This document shows positions 19,692 through 31,357 of a stretch of DNA of 64,000 bases, piece after piece. The stretch's first letter is position 1; the number at the start of each line of letters is the position of its first letter. The DNA lies in contig CAWBTX010000002.1 in assembly GCA_963791905.1 (NCBI GenBank), positions 496,001-560,000 of the forward strand, written 5' to 3'. A model generated the notes under the pieces. It made no database searches and was not told the origin of the DNA. It saw only the letters and a list, made by a program, of their open reading frames with translations. This DNA comes from Gaiellasilicea sp963791905. GTDB taxonomy: Bacteria > Actinomycetota > Thermoleophilia > Gaiellales > Gaiellaceae. The position numbers were made by a program, and so were the translations under genes.

Positions 19692-21224
19692 TGCTTGCCT
19701 GTTCGCGTTCTTCATGCGCCTCGGCCAGGACTCCGGCGCGGGTGGCTTCGCGGCCTTCTCCAAGCTCGGCAACCGCGGCAAGAAGCGCAAGACGATCGCG
19801 CGCGGTCACGTTCGACGACGTCGCGGGCGCCGGCGAGGCGGTCGCCGAGCTGCGCGAGATCCGCGACTACCTCGCCGATCCGAGCCAGTACGCGACGATG
19901 GGCGCGCAGGCGCCGCGCGGCGTGCTGCTCGTGGGGCCGCCCGGCACCGGCAAGACGCTGATCGCCCGCGCGACGTCGGGCGAGGCCGCCGCCTCGTTCT
20001 TCTCGCTGTCCGGCTCGGAGTTCGTGGAGTCGCTGGTCGGCGTCGGCGCGGCGCGCGTCCGCGACCTGTTCGAGCGCGCGCGCAAGGCTGCGCCCGCGAT
20101 CGTGTTCATCGACGAGCTGGACGCCGCCGGGCGCCGCCGCGGCGCGGGCGTCGGGCAGGGCAACGACGAGCGCGAGCAGACGCTGAACCAGCTGCTGGTG
20201 GAGATGGACGGCTTCGACGCGCGACTCGGGCATCGTGGTGATGGGCGCGACCAACCGCCCGGACATCCTCGACCCCGCGCTGCTGCGTCCCGGCCGCTTC
20301 GACCGCCAGGTCACGATCGACGTGCCCGACGTGCACGGCCGCTTCGAGATCCTCGAGCTGCACTGCGGCTCGCGGCCGCTGGCACCCGACGCGTCGCTGA
20401 TGGACATCGCGCAAGCTGACGCCGGGCTTCAGCGGCGCGGAGCTCGCCAACGTGATCAACGAGGCCGCGCTGCTGACGGTGCGCGAGAAGCACACGCGAG
20501 ATCCAGCAGGCGACGCTCGAGGAGGCGATCGACCGCGTCGTCGCCGGGCCCGGCCAAGAAGAGCCACGTGCTGACGCAAGGCCGAGCAGTGGATCATCGC
20601 GGTGCACGAGGCCTCGCACGCGGTCGTGACGCGCTCGATCGGCCAGACCGTCTCCGCGCAGAAGCTCTCGATCGTCGCGCGCGGGCGCACGATGGGCACG
20701 GCCGCGCACATGCTCATGGACCGCGACCAGCTGGTCGTGCAGGAGCCCGACCTGCAGCGCCAGCTCGTCTCGATCGTGGCGGGCGCCGCCGGCGAGCGCA
20801 TCGAGTACGGCTTCCTCTCCACCGGAGTCCACGACGACCTGCACGCGGCCACGCAACCTCGCGCGGCGCATGGTGACCTCGTTCGGCATGTCGGAGGCCA
20901 TCGGGCCCGTCACGATCGGCGAGCGCGAGGGCGAGGTCTTCCTCGGCGCGTCGCTCCAGGACCTCGGCAGCATCGGCCAGGCGACGCTCGAGGCTGATCG
21001 ACAAGGAGGTCGAGCGGTTCGTCGGCGAGGCGCTCGAGAAGGCGAGCGTCGTGCTGGAGCGCAACTGGGGCGCGGTCGAGGAGACGGCGTCCGCGCTGAT
21101 CGAGCACGAGACGCTCTCGGGCGTCGCGCTGGACGCCGTGCTGTCGACGGTGCAGCACATCCCGCTCGACTCGCTCAACGGCGTCCGCTGCGCAGGCCGC
21201 CGCCCGCCCAAGGCTCTGACCTGA
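19692..21224 (+). CDS. ftsH: FtsH-like AAA+ membrane protease, 5'-truncated and frame-disrupted
   Basis: The visible part starts inside the second membrane helix (LFAFFMRLGQDSGAGGFAAF), so the first helix and the periplasmic domain are absent. The AAA module follows: VTFDDVAGAGEAVAEL, GVLLVGPPGTGKTL (Walker A), AIVFIDELDAAGRRRG (Walker B), MGATNRPDILDPALLRPGRF (sensor/SRH). The M41 protease domain has IIAVHEASHAVVTRSIG (HExxH zinc site) and the distal STGVHDDLHAAT ligand region. FtsH degrades membrane and misfolded proteins. At least six single-base insertions, most of them exactly between codons. It ends PPKALT, followed 4 bases later by the next gene. Confidence 0.78.
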
Positions 21225-21228
21225 CCCG

Positions 21229-22967
21229 ATGAGGTACCTGGCCGCCACTCTGCTGTCGGCCCTCATGGCGGCGGTCTTCGCCGGAGGCGCGCCCGCCGAG
21301 CCCACCTGGAAGCTGGAGCAGCCGCCCCCACCCCCGGGCTCGAGCTTCTCGGTCCCGCTGGGCCGGCCCGGCGACCTGCAGTTCCTGGCGCCCAATCACG
21401 GCCTGCTCGCGGTCGAGGGGAACGCGACCGTGCCGTCCGGCCTGTACTTCTACGACGGCGCGGGGTGGCACCAGCTCGTCGACCGTGTGCGGCGGTCCCG
21501 GACCGCAGCAGCCGCATCGCGATCGCCGGGCCGCGCGAGTTCTGGACGATCACCGTCCCGAGCAAGCCGCGGCGCGCAGACCGAGGGCACCGCGCTCTGC
21601 CACTTCCGCGACGGCAGCGTGGTCGCCTCGTACAGCACGCCGCTCGCAGTCGCCCGACCCGTTCCGCTGGATGACCGCCGCCGCCTGCAACGGCCCGAAC
21701 GACTGCTGGTTCGGCGGGATCGGCGCCGAGGACGCGACCGGCGAGCGCCGCGGCGCGTTCCACCTGCACTGGGACGGCGCGGCGCTGCAGCACCGTCTAC
21801 GCGCCGCAGGGCCGCGGCGTGACGCGACATCGAGGCGCACGTCGGCGGCACGTTCTTCGAGACCGTGCGCGTCGGAGCGTTCCCCGGCGACCGCAGCGGC
21901 CAGGTCGACCTGGCCGAGCCCGAGCCGGTGCCGCGCCTGATCCACCGCATCGCGGGCGACGTGTTCACGAACGACGCCGTTCACGCCCGCGCCCGGCCGA
22001 CGGCGTGCCGGCGAACGGCACCGACCTGCTGGCGCTCGACGGCGACGGGCAGCAGCTCTGGGCGGCCGGCGGCGGCGGCCACGTCCGGCCCGGCCGTGCC
22101 GCGACGGCGGCATCGTCCCGCGCGCTGCCCGATGGCCGCGTTCCTCGACGGGACCACGCTGGCGCGAGGTGCGCTTCCCGAAGCCGACGCGTTCTTCGGC
22201 ACCGACCGCTTCGTCGACATCGCCGCGGTGCCGGGCACCACCGACCGCGTGGGCGGCGGTCGAGCGCTTCGGGGAGGCGGCGACAGACCGGCGCGCCGGC
22301 GCGGGTCGCGCTCGCTGCGACCGCGACGGCACGGCGACGTCACGACGCTGCCGGCGAGCGGGCCCGGGCGCGGAGCCGCCGCGAAGATCGCGTTCACCGG
22401 CCCGAACGAGGGCTGGATGGTGACGCCGCCGGGTGGGTGTTCCACTACACCGACGGCACGCGTGTACCCGCGCAACACCGACCCGGCGTTCGCGGGCACG
22501 ATCGCGCTTCCGGCCCGAACGAGGCGGCCGAGCAGTTCATCCCCGACGCGCCGCCGGTGGACGACTCGGAGCTGTTCAAGCCGCCGCCGGTCGAGCTCGA
22601 GCAGGAGCCGCCGCCCGCGCAGACGAAGCGCCTGCCCGCGCTGCTGCGCCAGGTCCGCACGAAGCTGCGCGGCCGCAGGCTGATCGTGTCGTTCACGGCT
22701 CACGCGCCGCGCGCGCGTGCAGCTGCTGGGCCGGCGCAAGGGCCGCACCGTCGCGCGCACGAAGGCGCGCATGCTGAAGCCCGGGCGCCACCGGCTGGTG
22801 CTCAAGCTGGACCGGCGGCGCTGGCCGCAGCGGCTCAGCTTCCGCGTGCGCGAGCCGGGCGCGCCGGCTCCCGGCGGCAGATGCTCCGAGTGACGACACG
22901 GTCCCGACCGGCGGCGACACCGGCGACACGGTCGCCACCCGCCACGGTCGCGGCGAGGCGGCGGTGA
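21229..22967 (+). CDS. secreted beta-propeller-like protein (frame-disrupted)
   Basis: ATG, signal peptide (YLAATLLSALMAAVFAGGAPA), then FLAPNHGLLAVEGNATVP, LYFYDGAGWHQLV, REFWTITVPSK, CNGPNDCWFGGIGAED and FTGPNEGWMVTP. The recurring N-D/E-x-W-x-x-G pattern is that of sialidase/Ycf48-like propeller blades. The C-terminal part is basic and repetitive (LLRQVRTKLRGRRLIVSF, RRKGRTVARTKARMLKPG), like a bacterial cell-surface stalk. About 560-575 residues after joining five or more frames. It overlaps the next, related gene by GTGA. Function unknown. Confidence 0.5.
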
Positions 22968-25900
22968 GGCCGCGCGCTCGCGCGCCGGCGCTGGTGGGCG
23001 CTCGCCGCGCTGCTGGCGGCGGCCGCGGCGATCGTCGCCGGTCGTGATGGCCGGGCCGGGCCCCGGCAGCGGAGTGGTCGTGCAGCCCGTGCTGGGCGCC
23101 GCCGACGCCGACGTGCGGCTGATGGGCGCGGCGTCGCCGGAGGCCGGCGGCGAGGCCTGGGGCTACCGGCAGCTCCCGCGCAACGTGCCGCCACCGGTCG
23201 TGGACGGCCGGCCGCTCGAGTTCGGTCCCGGCGAGGAGGACCGCGCAGCTTGCGTTCCTGCGCTACACGCCCGCAACCGGATGGCGCTACGAGCAGACAC
23301 CGCTGGACGAGCAGGGCAACCGCATCGCGCGGCCCGATTCCCGAACCGCCGCTCGGCGCGCGTCACCGCCGCGGGCGGCGGCGCTGCTCGTCGGCCGCGA
23401 CCGCTTCCGGCCGGTCGACAGCCAGGTCATGGTGCTCGTGCCGCGATCCGGGCGGGCGGTTCCGCGCGCTGCCCGCGCCCGCCCGGCCCGACGTGCTCGC
23501 GGCGCGGCGAGGCGCTGGCGGCCGACGAGGGCACCGGCCGGCTGGCCGTGACCGCCTTCGACCGCGGACGGCAAGACCGCGGCGTTCTTCGCCGCGCTGG
23601 GCCGGCCCCCGGTGGAGCGCGCGGTCGTCTACTGGGACGGCGAGGCCTGGCACCGCGAGCCGATCGAGGTGCCCGCTCGATGGCGAGGCGGGATGCAGGT
23701 GCTCGGCATCTCCGCGACCGGCGGAGGACAACGCCTGGCTGGTCGCGCGCAAGCAGCGTCCTCCGCCGACCGCGGCCTGTCGCTGTTCGAGCGCGTCGAC
23801 GACGGCGGGCCGCGCTGGCGCGAGCGCAGCCTCGGGCGACAGCCCGTTCGCGCAAGCGCGATCGACGCCGACACGGGCTCGAGGACGATCGAGCCGCTCG
23901 GCGACGCCGCGCAGCCGATCACCGTCACCGAGCGACGGCGTGTGGCTCGACGGGCGCTTCGACGCGACCGCCGAGGACCGGGCCGCTGCACACCTTCACG
24001 CTCTACTTCGACCACGGCGCCGGCGCGCGTGACCGGCACGTGGTGCGACGCGATCGACACGTCGCAGCGCGCCGGTCTGCGCCCATCCGCTCGACGCGCG
24101 GCTCTCGACGCAGAGCGGGCATCGGCTACCGCAGCTTCGCCTGGGCCGGCGACGGGCTTCGGCACCCGCGTCGATCACCAACCCGCTCGAGCCGGGCGGC
24201 GACGGCGAGACGAACAGGGGCACATACCTGCGGTTCGAGGGCACGACGTTCGAGCGGATGCCGGGCGGCGGCGGCAACTTCCGCCCCGGCGGCGCGTTCA
24301 GCTCGCTCGACGAGGGCTGGCTCGAGGGCCCGTTCCACGTCACCCGCAACCCCGAGCCCGTCGCAGCTGCGCGATTCCTGGCCGGTGTCGGCTCGCGGCC
24401 CGCTCACGTCCGTCACGCCCGGCCCCGGCGAGCGCGCCGGGCGACATCGGCGCGCAGGCGCTCGCGGCCGGGCTCGACGGCACGCGTGCTGCGCTACCGC
24501 CCGGGCGAGGGCTGGGTGCGCGAGTTCCTGCTCTCCTCGACCGGCGCCGTCGTGACGCAGCCAACCTGCGCGGCGTCGCGTGGCCCGAGGCCGGGCCGCG
24601 CGCACGCGGTCGGCGACCTCGGCGCGATGTGGCTGTGGCGGGCGGAGACCGGGCTGTGGGAGCGCGACCCGGGCGCGCCCGTCGGCTTACGAGGGACACC
24701 TGATGGACGTCGCGTTCGCGCCCGGCGAGCCCGAGCGCGGCTACGCCGTCGGCAAGGGCGGCGCGCTGCTGCGCTACGGCAAGAGCTGGACGCAGGAGGC
24801 GGTGCCGCGCCGGGTATCGGCGCGGCGGACTTCACGCAGATCGCGTTCGCCGGCAGCCAGGCGCTGGTGGCCGCGAGTCGCATCGCGACGCGCGACGCGG
24901 ACGTGCTGCGTCAACGACGGTCGGGGCTGGCGGGTCGACGAGAACGCGCACGCGCTGCTGCGCTCGGTCCCCGGCGCGCAGCAGCTGTTCGCGGTGGCCG
25001 GGCCTGCCGGACGGCGGCGCGGTGGCCGCCGGGCGCGACGTGGTGCTGATCCGCGACTCCGCGGGCTCGCCGTGGCGGTTCTCCGACCAGCCGCTGCCCG
25101 GCTCGATGGTGATCGCCGCCGCGGCGACGCGCGACGGCGGCCGCGTGCGGCCGGTGCGTGTCGATCGTGCGCGCGCTCTCGGAGAACTGGCGCTACCCGC
25201 CGGTCGACGACATCGGGGAGCAGTCGACCCGAACCAGCCGCTGCCGCTGCTGCCCGCCTTCCCGCTGCCGCCCGACGGCTTCGTGCTGCGCGAGACCGCC
25301 GACCGGCTGGCGCGACGAGCAGCACTCCGCCTTCGCCGGGTCCGGCGACGACCGGCCGCTGAAGTCCGACCCGGTGCTCGACTTCGCGGTCGGCGCCGGC
25401 GGCTCGGGCTGGGCCGTGGGCGGCTGGAGCGGTGAGCAGGACGCCGCCGACAGCGGCTCCTCCGGGCGCGGCGCCGGCCGGCAAGGCCGACCGCGCGCGC
25501 GTCCAGACCGCGGCGGTCTTCCGGCTCGGCGACCAGACCGCCGCGCCGCCGGGCGCGGCGCCGCGCCCGGTCGACCTGCCGCCCGGCCCCGCGCGGTTCG
25601 CGGTCGGCGGCCACGCCGCCTGCGAGGCGCCGTGCGCCGACCTCGCGCTGCAGGAGATCCGCCCCGACCGCTCGCTGGTCTCGGCGCTCGGCAAGGTCGC
25701 GGGGCTGCGCGCGCAGCCGAACGGGCCGCGCATGATGCTCTACACCGGCGGCCGGCTCGCGCCGGGCGTCGACCCGCGCGTCGCGCCGCGCGAGATGGTC
25801 GCAGTACGCGACGCTGATGGCGCTCGCAGCCCGTGCCGGTCTACCCGGCCGTGTCGGCGACCGACGTGCAGGCCGTCGAGCTCGTTCCGCAGCGCGTTCG

Positions 25901-27464
25901 CGAACTTCTACGCGCCGTTCGGCGGCGGCCCGCCGCCCCCGGGCGTCGACGCGTCGCGCATCCCGGCGCGCGCGCCCGGCGCCGCGGCGCGCGCACGCAC
26001 TACGCGTTCGACTCGGCCGGCGCCGGAGGGACGGTGCGCGTGATCGTGATCGACAACTCGTCGGGCACGCTCGGCCGCGAGCAACGCGCACCAGAACCCG
26101 ATCGAGGACCAGGCCGCGTGGCTGCAGGCGGTCCTGCTCGACGCCAAGACGCGCGGCATCCCGGCGATCGTGATGGGCAGCCGCGATCTCAACTCGCGCT
26201 TCATCGCCGCGGCTGAACGTCGCCGACGACGGCGACGCGGTCGCGCGCATCCTGATCGAGGGCGGCGCGTCCGCGTACTTCTTCGAGCGCCCCGAGGAGA
26301 ACCGCGCGTACACGCTCACCGGCGGCGGCGTCGGGCTCGATCCCCGCGTATCGGGACCGGCACGCTCGGCTACCGCTCGCACGATCAACGACCCGAACAA
26401 TCCCGTCACGCGCGAACGCGCTGTTCGGGGACAGCGGCTACCTGATCGCCGAGGTCGACGTCACGCAGCGCAACCAGTTCACCAACCAGGCGCCGGTGCG
26501 GGTGCGCATGATCCCGCTGATCGACGACCTCTCGATCCAGGCGACGGACGGCACGCTGATCCGGCGCAGCCGGCCGGCGCTGTTCCAGGGCCTCGGGCGG
26601 CGGCCGCTCGGCGGCGACCGGTGGCGGCCGCTGTCCAGCGGCAGCGCCGACCCGGCCGGCTCCGACCCGTACATCTCGTTCCCGCCCGACGCCGTGCCTG
26701 ATCGCGGGGTGCTCGACGCGCGTCGAGCCCGAGTACCAGTTCCTGTCCTCCGATCCCGACATCGCCGACTTCGTGCGCCAGGACCCGAACTCGACGAACC
26801 TGCGCAAGCCGTTCCTGGGCGCCGACGACAAGCCGGTGTCGGACTCGCGCTCCGGCCTCTTCTGCGCGTTCAACGCGGGCACGACGACCGTCACCGTGCG
26901 CGCCGGCGGGCTGTCGTTCGCGCAGCAGGTGCGGATCCTGCCCGGCAGCGTGCAGCGACCCTGCGGCACGCGCCCGCTGCGGCCGGACCGCTTCCGCCGC
27001 GCGGCCGACGGCCGCGCCGGCGGCGCCGCCGCCGGCCGCGCCGCAGGGCGGCAGCGAGCCGCCCGTCAGCTTCCAGCCGCCGCCTCCCCCGGCGGCGCCG
27101 GCACCCGACGCCCAGCTCCCTCGCCCGCCGCCGGCTCGTTCACGCCGGCCTTCCTGCCCCCGCTCGAGCCGACCAGCTGCCTGCCGCCGGTGCCGCTGCC
27201 GGTGGCGCCCGCGCTGCTGCGCCCGAGCCCGCCCAGCGGCGGCTTCGGGCGCGCGTTCGAGAAGCAGCGCGAGGAGGAGGTCGCGCCCGAGGAGATGCAG
27301 GCCTTCGCCCGCTACCACCCGAGGACCAGGGCGTCCCGCCCGGCTACCTGCTGGGCGCGCTGGTGCTCGCGGCGCTTGCCGGCAGCCTCGATCTTCGGCG
27401 GCCCGCGCGGCCGCCCGCGCCGCGCGCCGCACCCGCCTACGCGACCCGACCAAGGAGACACTGA
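22964..27464 (+). CDS. very large secreted protein: propeller blades plus phosphoesterase-like region, C-terminal membrane anchor
   Basis: The GTG start is followed by a signal helix (RRWWALAALLAAAAAIVAG over a frame change). The N-terminal half repeats blade motifs like those of the preceding gene (EAGGEAWGYRQLP, MQVLGISATG, EDNAWLVARKQ-like residues, LVAASRIATRD). The middle reads RPDRSLVSALGKVAG, ARAGLPVYPAVSATD, FANFYAPFGGGPPPPGVDAS, VRVIVIDNSSGTLG and IPAIVMGSRDLNSRF, resembling a calcineurin-like phosphoesterase scaffold. Then YQFLSSDPDIADFV, a proline/alanine-rich spacer and a terminal membrane helix (YLLGALVLAALAGSL). About 1,500 residues. Heavily frame-disrupted throughout. Probably a wall- or membrane-tethered surface protein. 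Confidence 0.5.
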
Positions 27465-27467
27465 CCC

Positions 27468-28256
27468 ATGACACGGATGTGCAAGAGGACGCAGGCGCCT
27501 CGCGTGGGCCGCCGTCGTGATCGCGGCGCTGTCGGTGGTGCTCTCCATGACCGGCGTGTCCGACGCGGTGCGCAAGTCGTTCCCCGGCGCGAGCACGAAG
27601 CCGAAGCCGTACGGGCTGCTGCGCCTGAACAAGAAGAAGAAGTTCCCGCCGAGCGCGATCCCGAAGGTGCGGGCCGCGCGGCGCGCCGACCGCCTGGGCG
27701 GCAAGCGCCTGCGCGACCTGACCGCGCGCTGCGCGCCCGACAACGTCGACTTCGGCACCTGGTGCCTGATGAACGCGCCCTACGGCGTGACGAACCAGGA
27801 GGTCGGCAGGAACAACTACTTCTTCGCGACGCAGAAGTGCGTGGATCTGGGCGGCTACCTGCCGACCGCCGGCCAGCTGGTCGGCGCCGCGCCGCGCATC
27901 AAGCTCGCCTCGACGATCGACGACTCGCAGCTGACCGCCTCGATCGACCTCGATCGCACCGACGGGCTGAAGGACCGCCGCGAGATGAGCTCGACGCTCG
28001 TGACGATCGCGGCGGGGTCGTCCGCCGCCGGCTCGCAGGGCGTGTCGCGAGGGATCGCGCGGCGACCCCCGCGCGGGCGAGCCGGACCCGGTGCCGCTGC
28101 CCGCGAACCCGAGCCCGGAGACGCTCCAGTACGTGACCGTCTACGACAACCGCGACAAGGGCGGCTTCGCGGGCTCGCAAGCCGGTCGGCCAGCCGGAGC
28201 TGTTCCGCTGCGCATTCGACAAGAAGCAGGGCGAGGCGACCGAGGAAGTCGGGTGA
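27468..28256 (+). CDS. secreted hypothetical protein
   Basis: ATG 4 bases after the previous stop with a good ribosome site (AAGGAG). The signal helix is LAWAAVVIAALSVVLSMTGV after an extra base near 27503. The basic linker PKPYGLLRLNKKKKFP and KVRAARRADRLGGKRLRDL leads to a cysteine-containing domain (TARCAPDNVDFGTWCLMNAP, YFFATQKCVDLGGYLPTAGQ). The end reads YVTVYDNRDKGGFAGS and ELFRCAFDKKQGEAT. Four or more cysteines suggest disulfides. Homologues tend to accompany the large surface protein upstream, so it is likely a partner of it. Three frame changes. Confidence 0.5.
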
Positions 28257-28840
28257 GTCGTTCGCGACCAGCCCACGCTGCCGCCTCACGCAGCCGGCGA
28301 CCAGGCGAACTGATCCGTCTCGCGTCCGGGGGGTGCGACGTCAGATGCGACTCAGTTGAGGCATGGACGGTCAGCGCGGCCGCACCGCGGCGGCACCTGG
28401 CGACAGGTTGTGCGACGCGTAGCGACTCGTGTACGCCGTGTACTGTGGATTGCAGCCCCACCCCGGATCGCCGCGCTGCGATCGGTAGACTGCTGGAGAT
28501 CCATCGCATGAGGGCGAGCCGCCTCGGCGGTCGGAGCGCCGCGCCGAACTGCGGTTGTGCCGACGGTCTCCCGGCACGCTTCGAACTTCGTACGGCTGAG
28601 CGTGCCTCTGGTGAACGGACGGCATCCTCCGGTACCAGTCGCAACGCATCGTGGAGGTCCTCGAGGTCATCGCATCGGCCGCGAGGCGAAGTCGAGCCGA
28701 CGGTCGGTACCCAGGCGCCGCAGCGCCTTCGAGCGTGATCGTGACCGCGTTTTCGGCCACACCTGACGCGCAGGCACGTTCCGCCTCCCTGGCTGAAGTG
28801 GCCAGCGCCGAGCGGCGTCGACCTGCGGGCTCGACGCGCT
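28257..28840. other. stretch without a recognisable gene
   Basis: No convincing reading frame on either strand. The minus-strand frame of the upstream winged-helix gene stays open through much of it, but the residues are low-complexity and do not look like a domain. The end of that gene may therefore lie anywhere between 28370 and 28850. Confidence 0.4.
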
Positions 28841-28849
28841 CCGGCGAGA

Positions 28850-29288
28850 ACGGTAGCCCGACGCCGAAGTGCGTGTGGATGTAGATCCAGTTCGGCGCGC
28901 AGGTCGCCGAGCTTGCGGCGCACCTTGCGCACGAACACGTCGACGGAGCGGTCGCGGTACGCCATCTGCCCGCCCCACACGAGCGCGTAGATCTCGGGGC
29001 GCGTGACGACGCGGTCCGGGCGCTCGGCCAGCACCAGGAAGGTCTGGAACTCCCGCACGGTCAGCCCCACGCGCTTGCCGTCGGCGAGCAGCTGGTACTC
29101 GCCGGGCCGGATCTCGAGGTTCGCGATCCGCAGCGGCTCGTGCTCGGCAGGCTTCTCGGCGCGCGAGGCCGCCGCCGTCGGCGGCGGGGCTCGTCCCTGG
29201 CCTCCGGTATGTCGACGCTGTGGTCCATTCCGGGGGCGGCCGGCGGAGCGGCCGCGGCTGCGGCCGCCTGCAGGCTCGAAGCGCTCAT
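28850..29288 (-). CDS. winged-helix (OmpR-type) DNA-binding protein without a receiver domain
   Basis: ATG 29288 gives an alanine/proline-rich N-terminus (MSASSLQAAAAAAAPPAAPG), then after a frame change LRIANLEIRPGEYQLLADGK, VGLTVREFQTFLVLAERPD and SVDVFVRKVRRKLGDL, and finally IYIHTHFGVGYRFSPE. The last segment is the wing of OmpR/PhoB DNA-binding domains. There is no phospho-receiver domain, so it is either a one-component regulator or controlled through the unstructured N-terminus. Frame changes at about 29165 and 28890. The 3' limit is uncertain. Confidence 0.62.
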
Positions 29289-29378
29289 TTGCAGGCAACC
29301 TAAGCGGACGCCCAATGCGCTCGGTGAACCTCTGGTGATGAGGTTGGGAAAATTTGGTTAACGCGGCCGTCGGCCGCG

Positions 29379-30230
29379 CTACTCGAACGTGGCGGACTGC
29401 ACGCCGGTTGCGATCAGGAGCAGGATCACCGCCGCCAGCGATCAGCCGGTACCAGACGAAGATGTCGTAGCTGTGGGTCTGGAGGTAGCGCAGCATCCCC
29501 CAGATCGCCGCGAATCCCGACGACTGCGGCCGCCACGATCGCCCACGACGAACGGCCCCAGGCTGCCCGGCGGCAGCCCGGTGATGAGCCAGGTCGACGC
29601 CCTCGTACACCACGCGCGCCGAACGTGATCGGCGCCAGCAGCAGGAACGAGAAGCGCGCGGCCCCCGCGCGCGTCAGGCCAGCGCCCGTCCGGCCGTGAT
29701 CGTGACGCCCGACCGCGAGGTCCCGGGCGCCAGCGCCACCGCCTGCGCGAACCCCACGAGGATCGCGTCGCGCAAGCCCAGGCCCTCGACGTCGCGCCGC
29801 TCCGGCAGCCGGTCGGCCAGGTACAGCAGCATCGCGAACACCACCAGCAGGATCGCGATCTGCCACGGCTGCCCGAGCTTGTCGGTGATCGGCTGCTCCG
29901 CCACGGCCCCGATCGCGGCGGCCGGCATCGTCGCGATCACGATCAGCCAGCCCGAGCCGCTCGTCCGTGCCTTCGACGCGCCGCCTCCGCATGCTGCGCA
30001 CGCACGCCGCGCGCGTAGCGCAGCAGGTCGTGGCGGAAGTACGTGAGCACCGCGACCAGCGTCCCGCTGTGCAGCGCGACGTCGAACGACTTGTTGAAGT
30101 CCGGGTGCTGCTCGAGGTAGTGGAAGTCGAGCACCCAGGGCACCAGGATCAGGTGCCCGGACGAGGAGATCGGCAGGAACTCGGTCAGCCCCTGCACGAC
30201 GCCCAGCAGCAGCGCCTGGAGCTCATTCAT
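29379..30230 (-). CDS. uppP: undecaprenyl-diphosphate phosphatase (BacA/UppP)
   Basis: MNELQALLLGVVQGLTEFLP with the catalytic E-F-L-P-I-S-S-S-G-H signature, then DVALHSGTLVAVLTYF. Downstream are LPERRDVEGLGLRDAILVGF, AVALAPGTSRSGVTITAGR (the second catalytic motif with the essential Arg) and a final helix in IATGVQSATFE. About 280 residues, the normal size. It removes a phosphate from undecaprenyl diphosphate to recycle the lipid carrier for peptidoglycan and surface glycans. Frame changes near 30000, 29690, 29600 and 29440. Its ATG overlaps the stop of the upstream isomerase (ATGA). Confidence 0.85.
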
Positions 30231-31240
30231 GAGCGGGTCAGCCTATATAGGCCGTCAGATGAGGTGCTGAGCGAAGCTGTTTCGGCTCCCAGGGGAGCCG
30301 GCGCCGCGGACTGGGCCGGACGGGCTCGGTGATGGATTCCGCCGATGACGGACATGCGCGGCCTCCCACAGCCCGCTGGGGGCCGAGCGGTGGGCCGGAT
30401 GTATCTCCATCATCGAGCGGTGCGTCGTGGCTCAGCGAGGGCCACGCGAAGCTGATCCCAGGGGACGTTGCCGCCGCCCGGGGGTAGGTGGAGGTCGAGT
30501 TGCAGGGGGTCGAGCATCGGCCCGCCCTCGCCGTGCAGGCGCGCGCCGAGGTTGTCGTGCACGTGGAACAGGTGCACGGAGTCGAGCACCGGCTCGACCA
30601 GCGTCGCCGTCTCGACGCCCATGTAGCCGGCGACGACGTTGGCGTGCCCCACGTCGAGCAGCATCCCGTAGGCGGGCGTGTCGAGCCGGCGCACGAGGTC
30701 GCGCACCGACAGCGGGTCGTGGCAGACGCTCGAGCGGCCGGGATAGACCGGGCAAAGGTTCTCCAGCAGACCGTCAGCCGCAGCGCCTCGGCGGTGCGGC
30801 GCCAGCCGGCGCAGGGCGCGCTCCTCCTCGGCGGACTCCGTCCCGCGGCGCGGCGAAGTCGAGCGCGTGGTAGACGACGTGGCGTGGCGCCGACGTGGTG
30901 CGCGTACTCGAGCAGGCTCTCGAAGGCCCGGTAGTGCAGCGCGCTGCCGAGCTGCAGGTTCGTCGGGCCGTGCACGACCACGTTCAGCGACGTCACTTCG
31001 AGCGCCTGCGCGCAGCGCGCGCGCGTGGCGCACGCCGTGGCGAGGGTCCGCGAGCATCCCGACGGGCGGTGCGGCGACCTGGACCCAGCCGAATCCGGCT
31101 GCCTCGAGCGCCTTCAGCGTGGCGGCGGCGGGCCACCACTCGTACGGGATGTTGAGGCCGAGGCGGCGCTCCAGAGCAGCAACCGAGCCCCGGGTACGGA
31201 TGGCGTCAATCCCGGGGCCCGTGTTCTGCTGATTCGGCAT
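30227..31240 (-). CDS. sugar phosphate isomerase/epimerase (TIM barrel), overlapping uppP
   Basis: ATG 31240: MPNQQNTGPGIDAIRTRGSV, then LGLNIPYEWWPAAATLKALE, FGWVQVAAPPVGMLADPRH, LKV-like TSLNVVVHGPTNLQLGSAL, LVRRLDTPAYGMLLDVGHAN and VHLFHVHDNLGARLHGEGGP. Conserved Glu, His and Asp residues at strand ends match the AP-endonuclease-2/xylose-isomerase-like family. If two extra bases near 30412 and 30360 are removed, the frame continues (PLMMEIHPAHR, then TSSDGLYRLTRS) to a TGA overlapping the uppP ATG. That gives ~337 residues and places it in one operon with uppP. The substrate is unknown. Confidence 0.62.
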
Positions 31241-31357
31241 CACGAGTCAGTATCGCCATGCGCAAATAGCGGGAAAGTTGAGTTCCCGTGACCAGAATGT
31301 GAACGCGGTCGTTAACGGCAGCCGCCCGTCCGGAGCCTGCGGTAGAGTCCGCGGCCG

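Noticed and set aside
30240..30260. CCTATATAGG as a promoter box between the isomerase and uppP
   Set aside because: After correcting two extra bases it lies inside the isomerase coding sequence (GLYRLTRS), so a promoter role is not needed.
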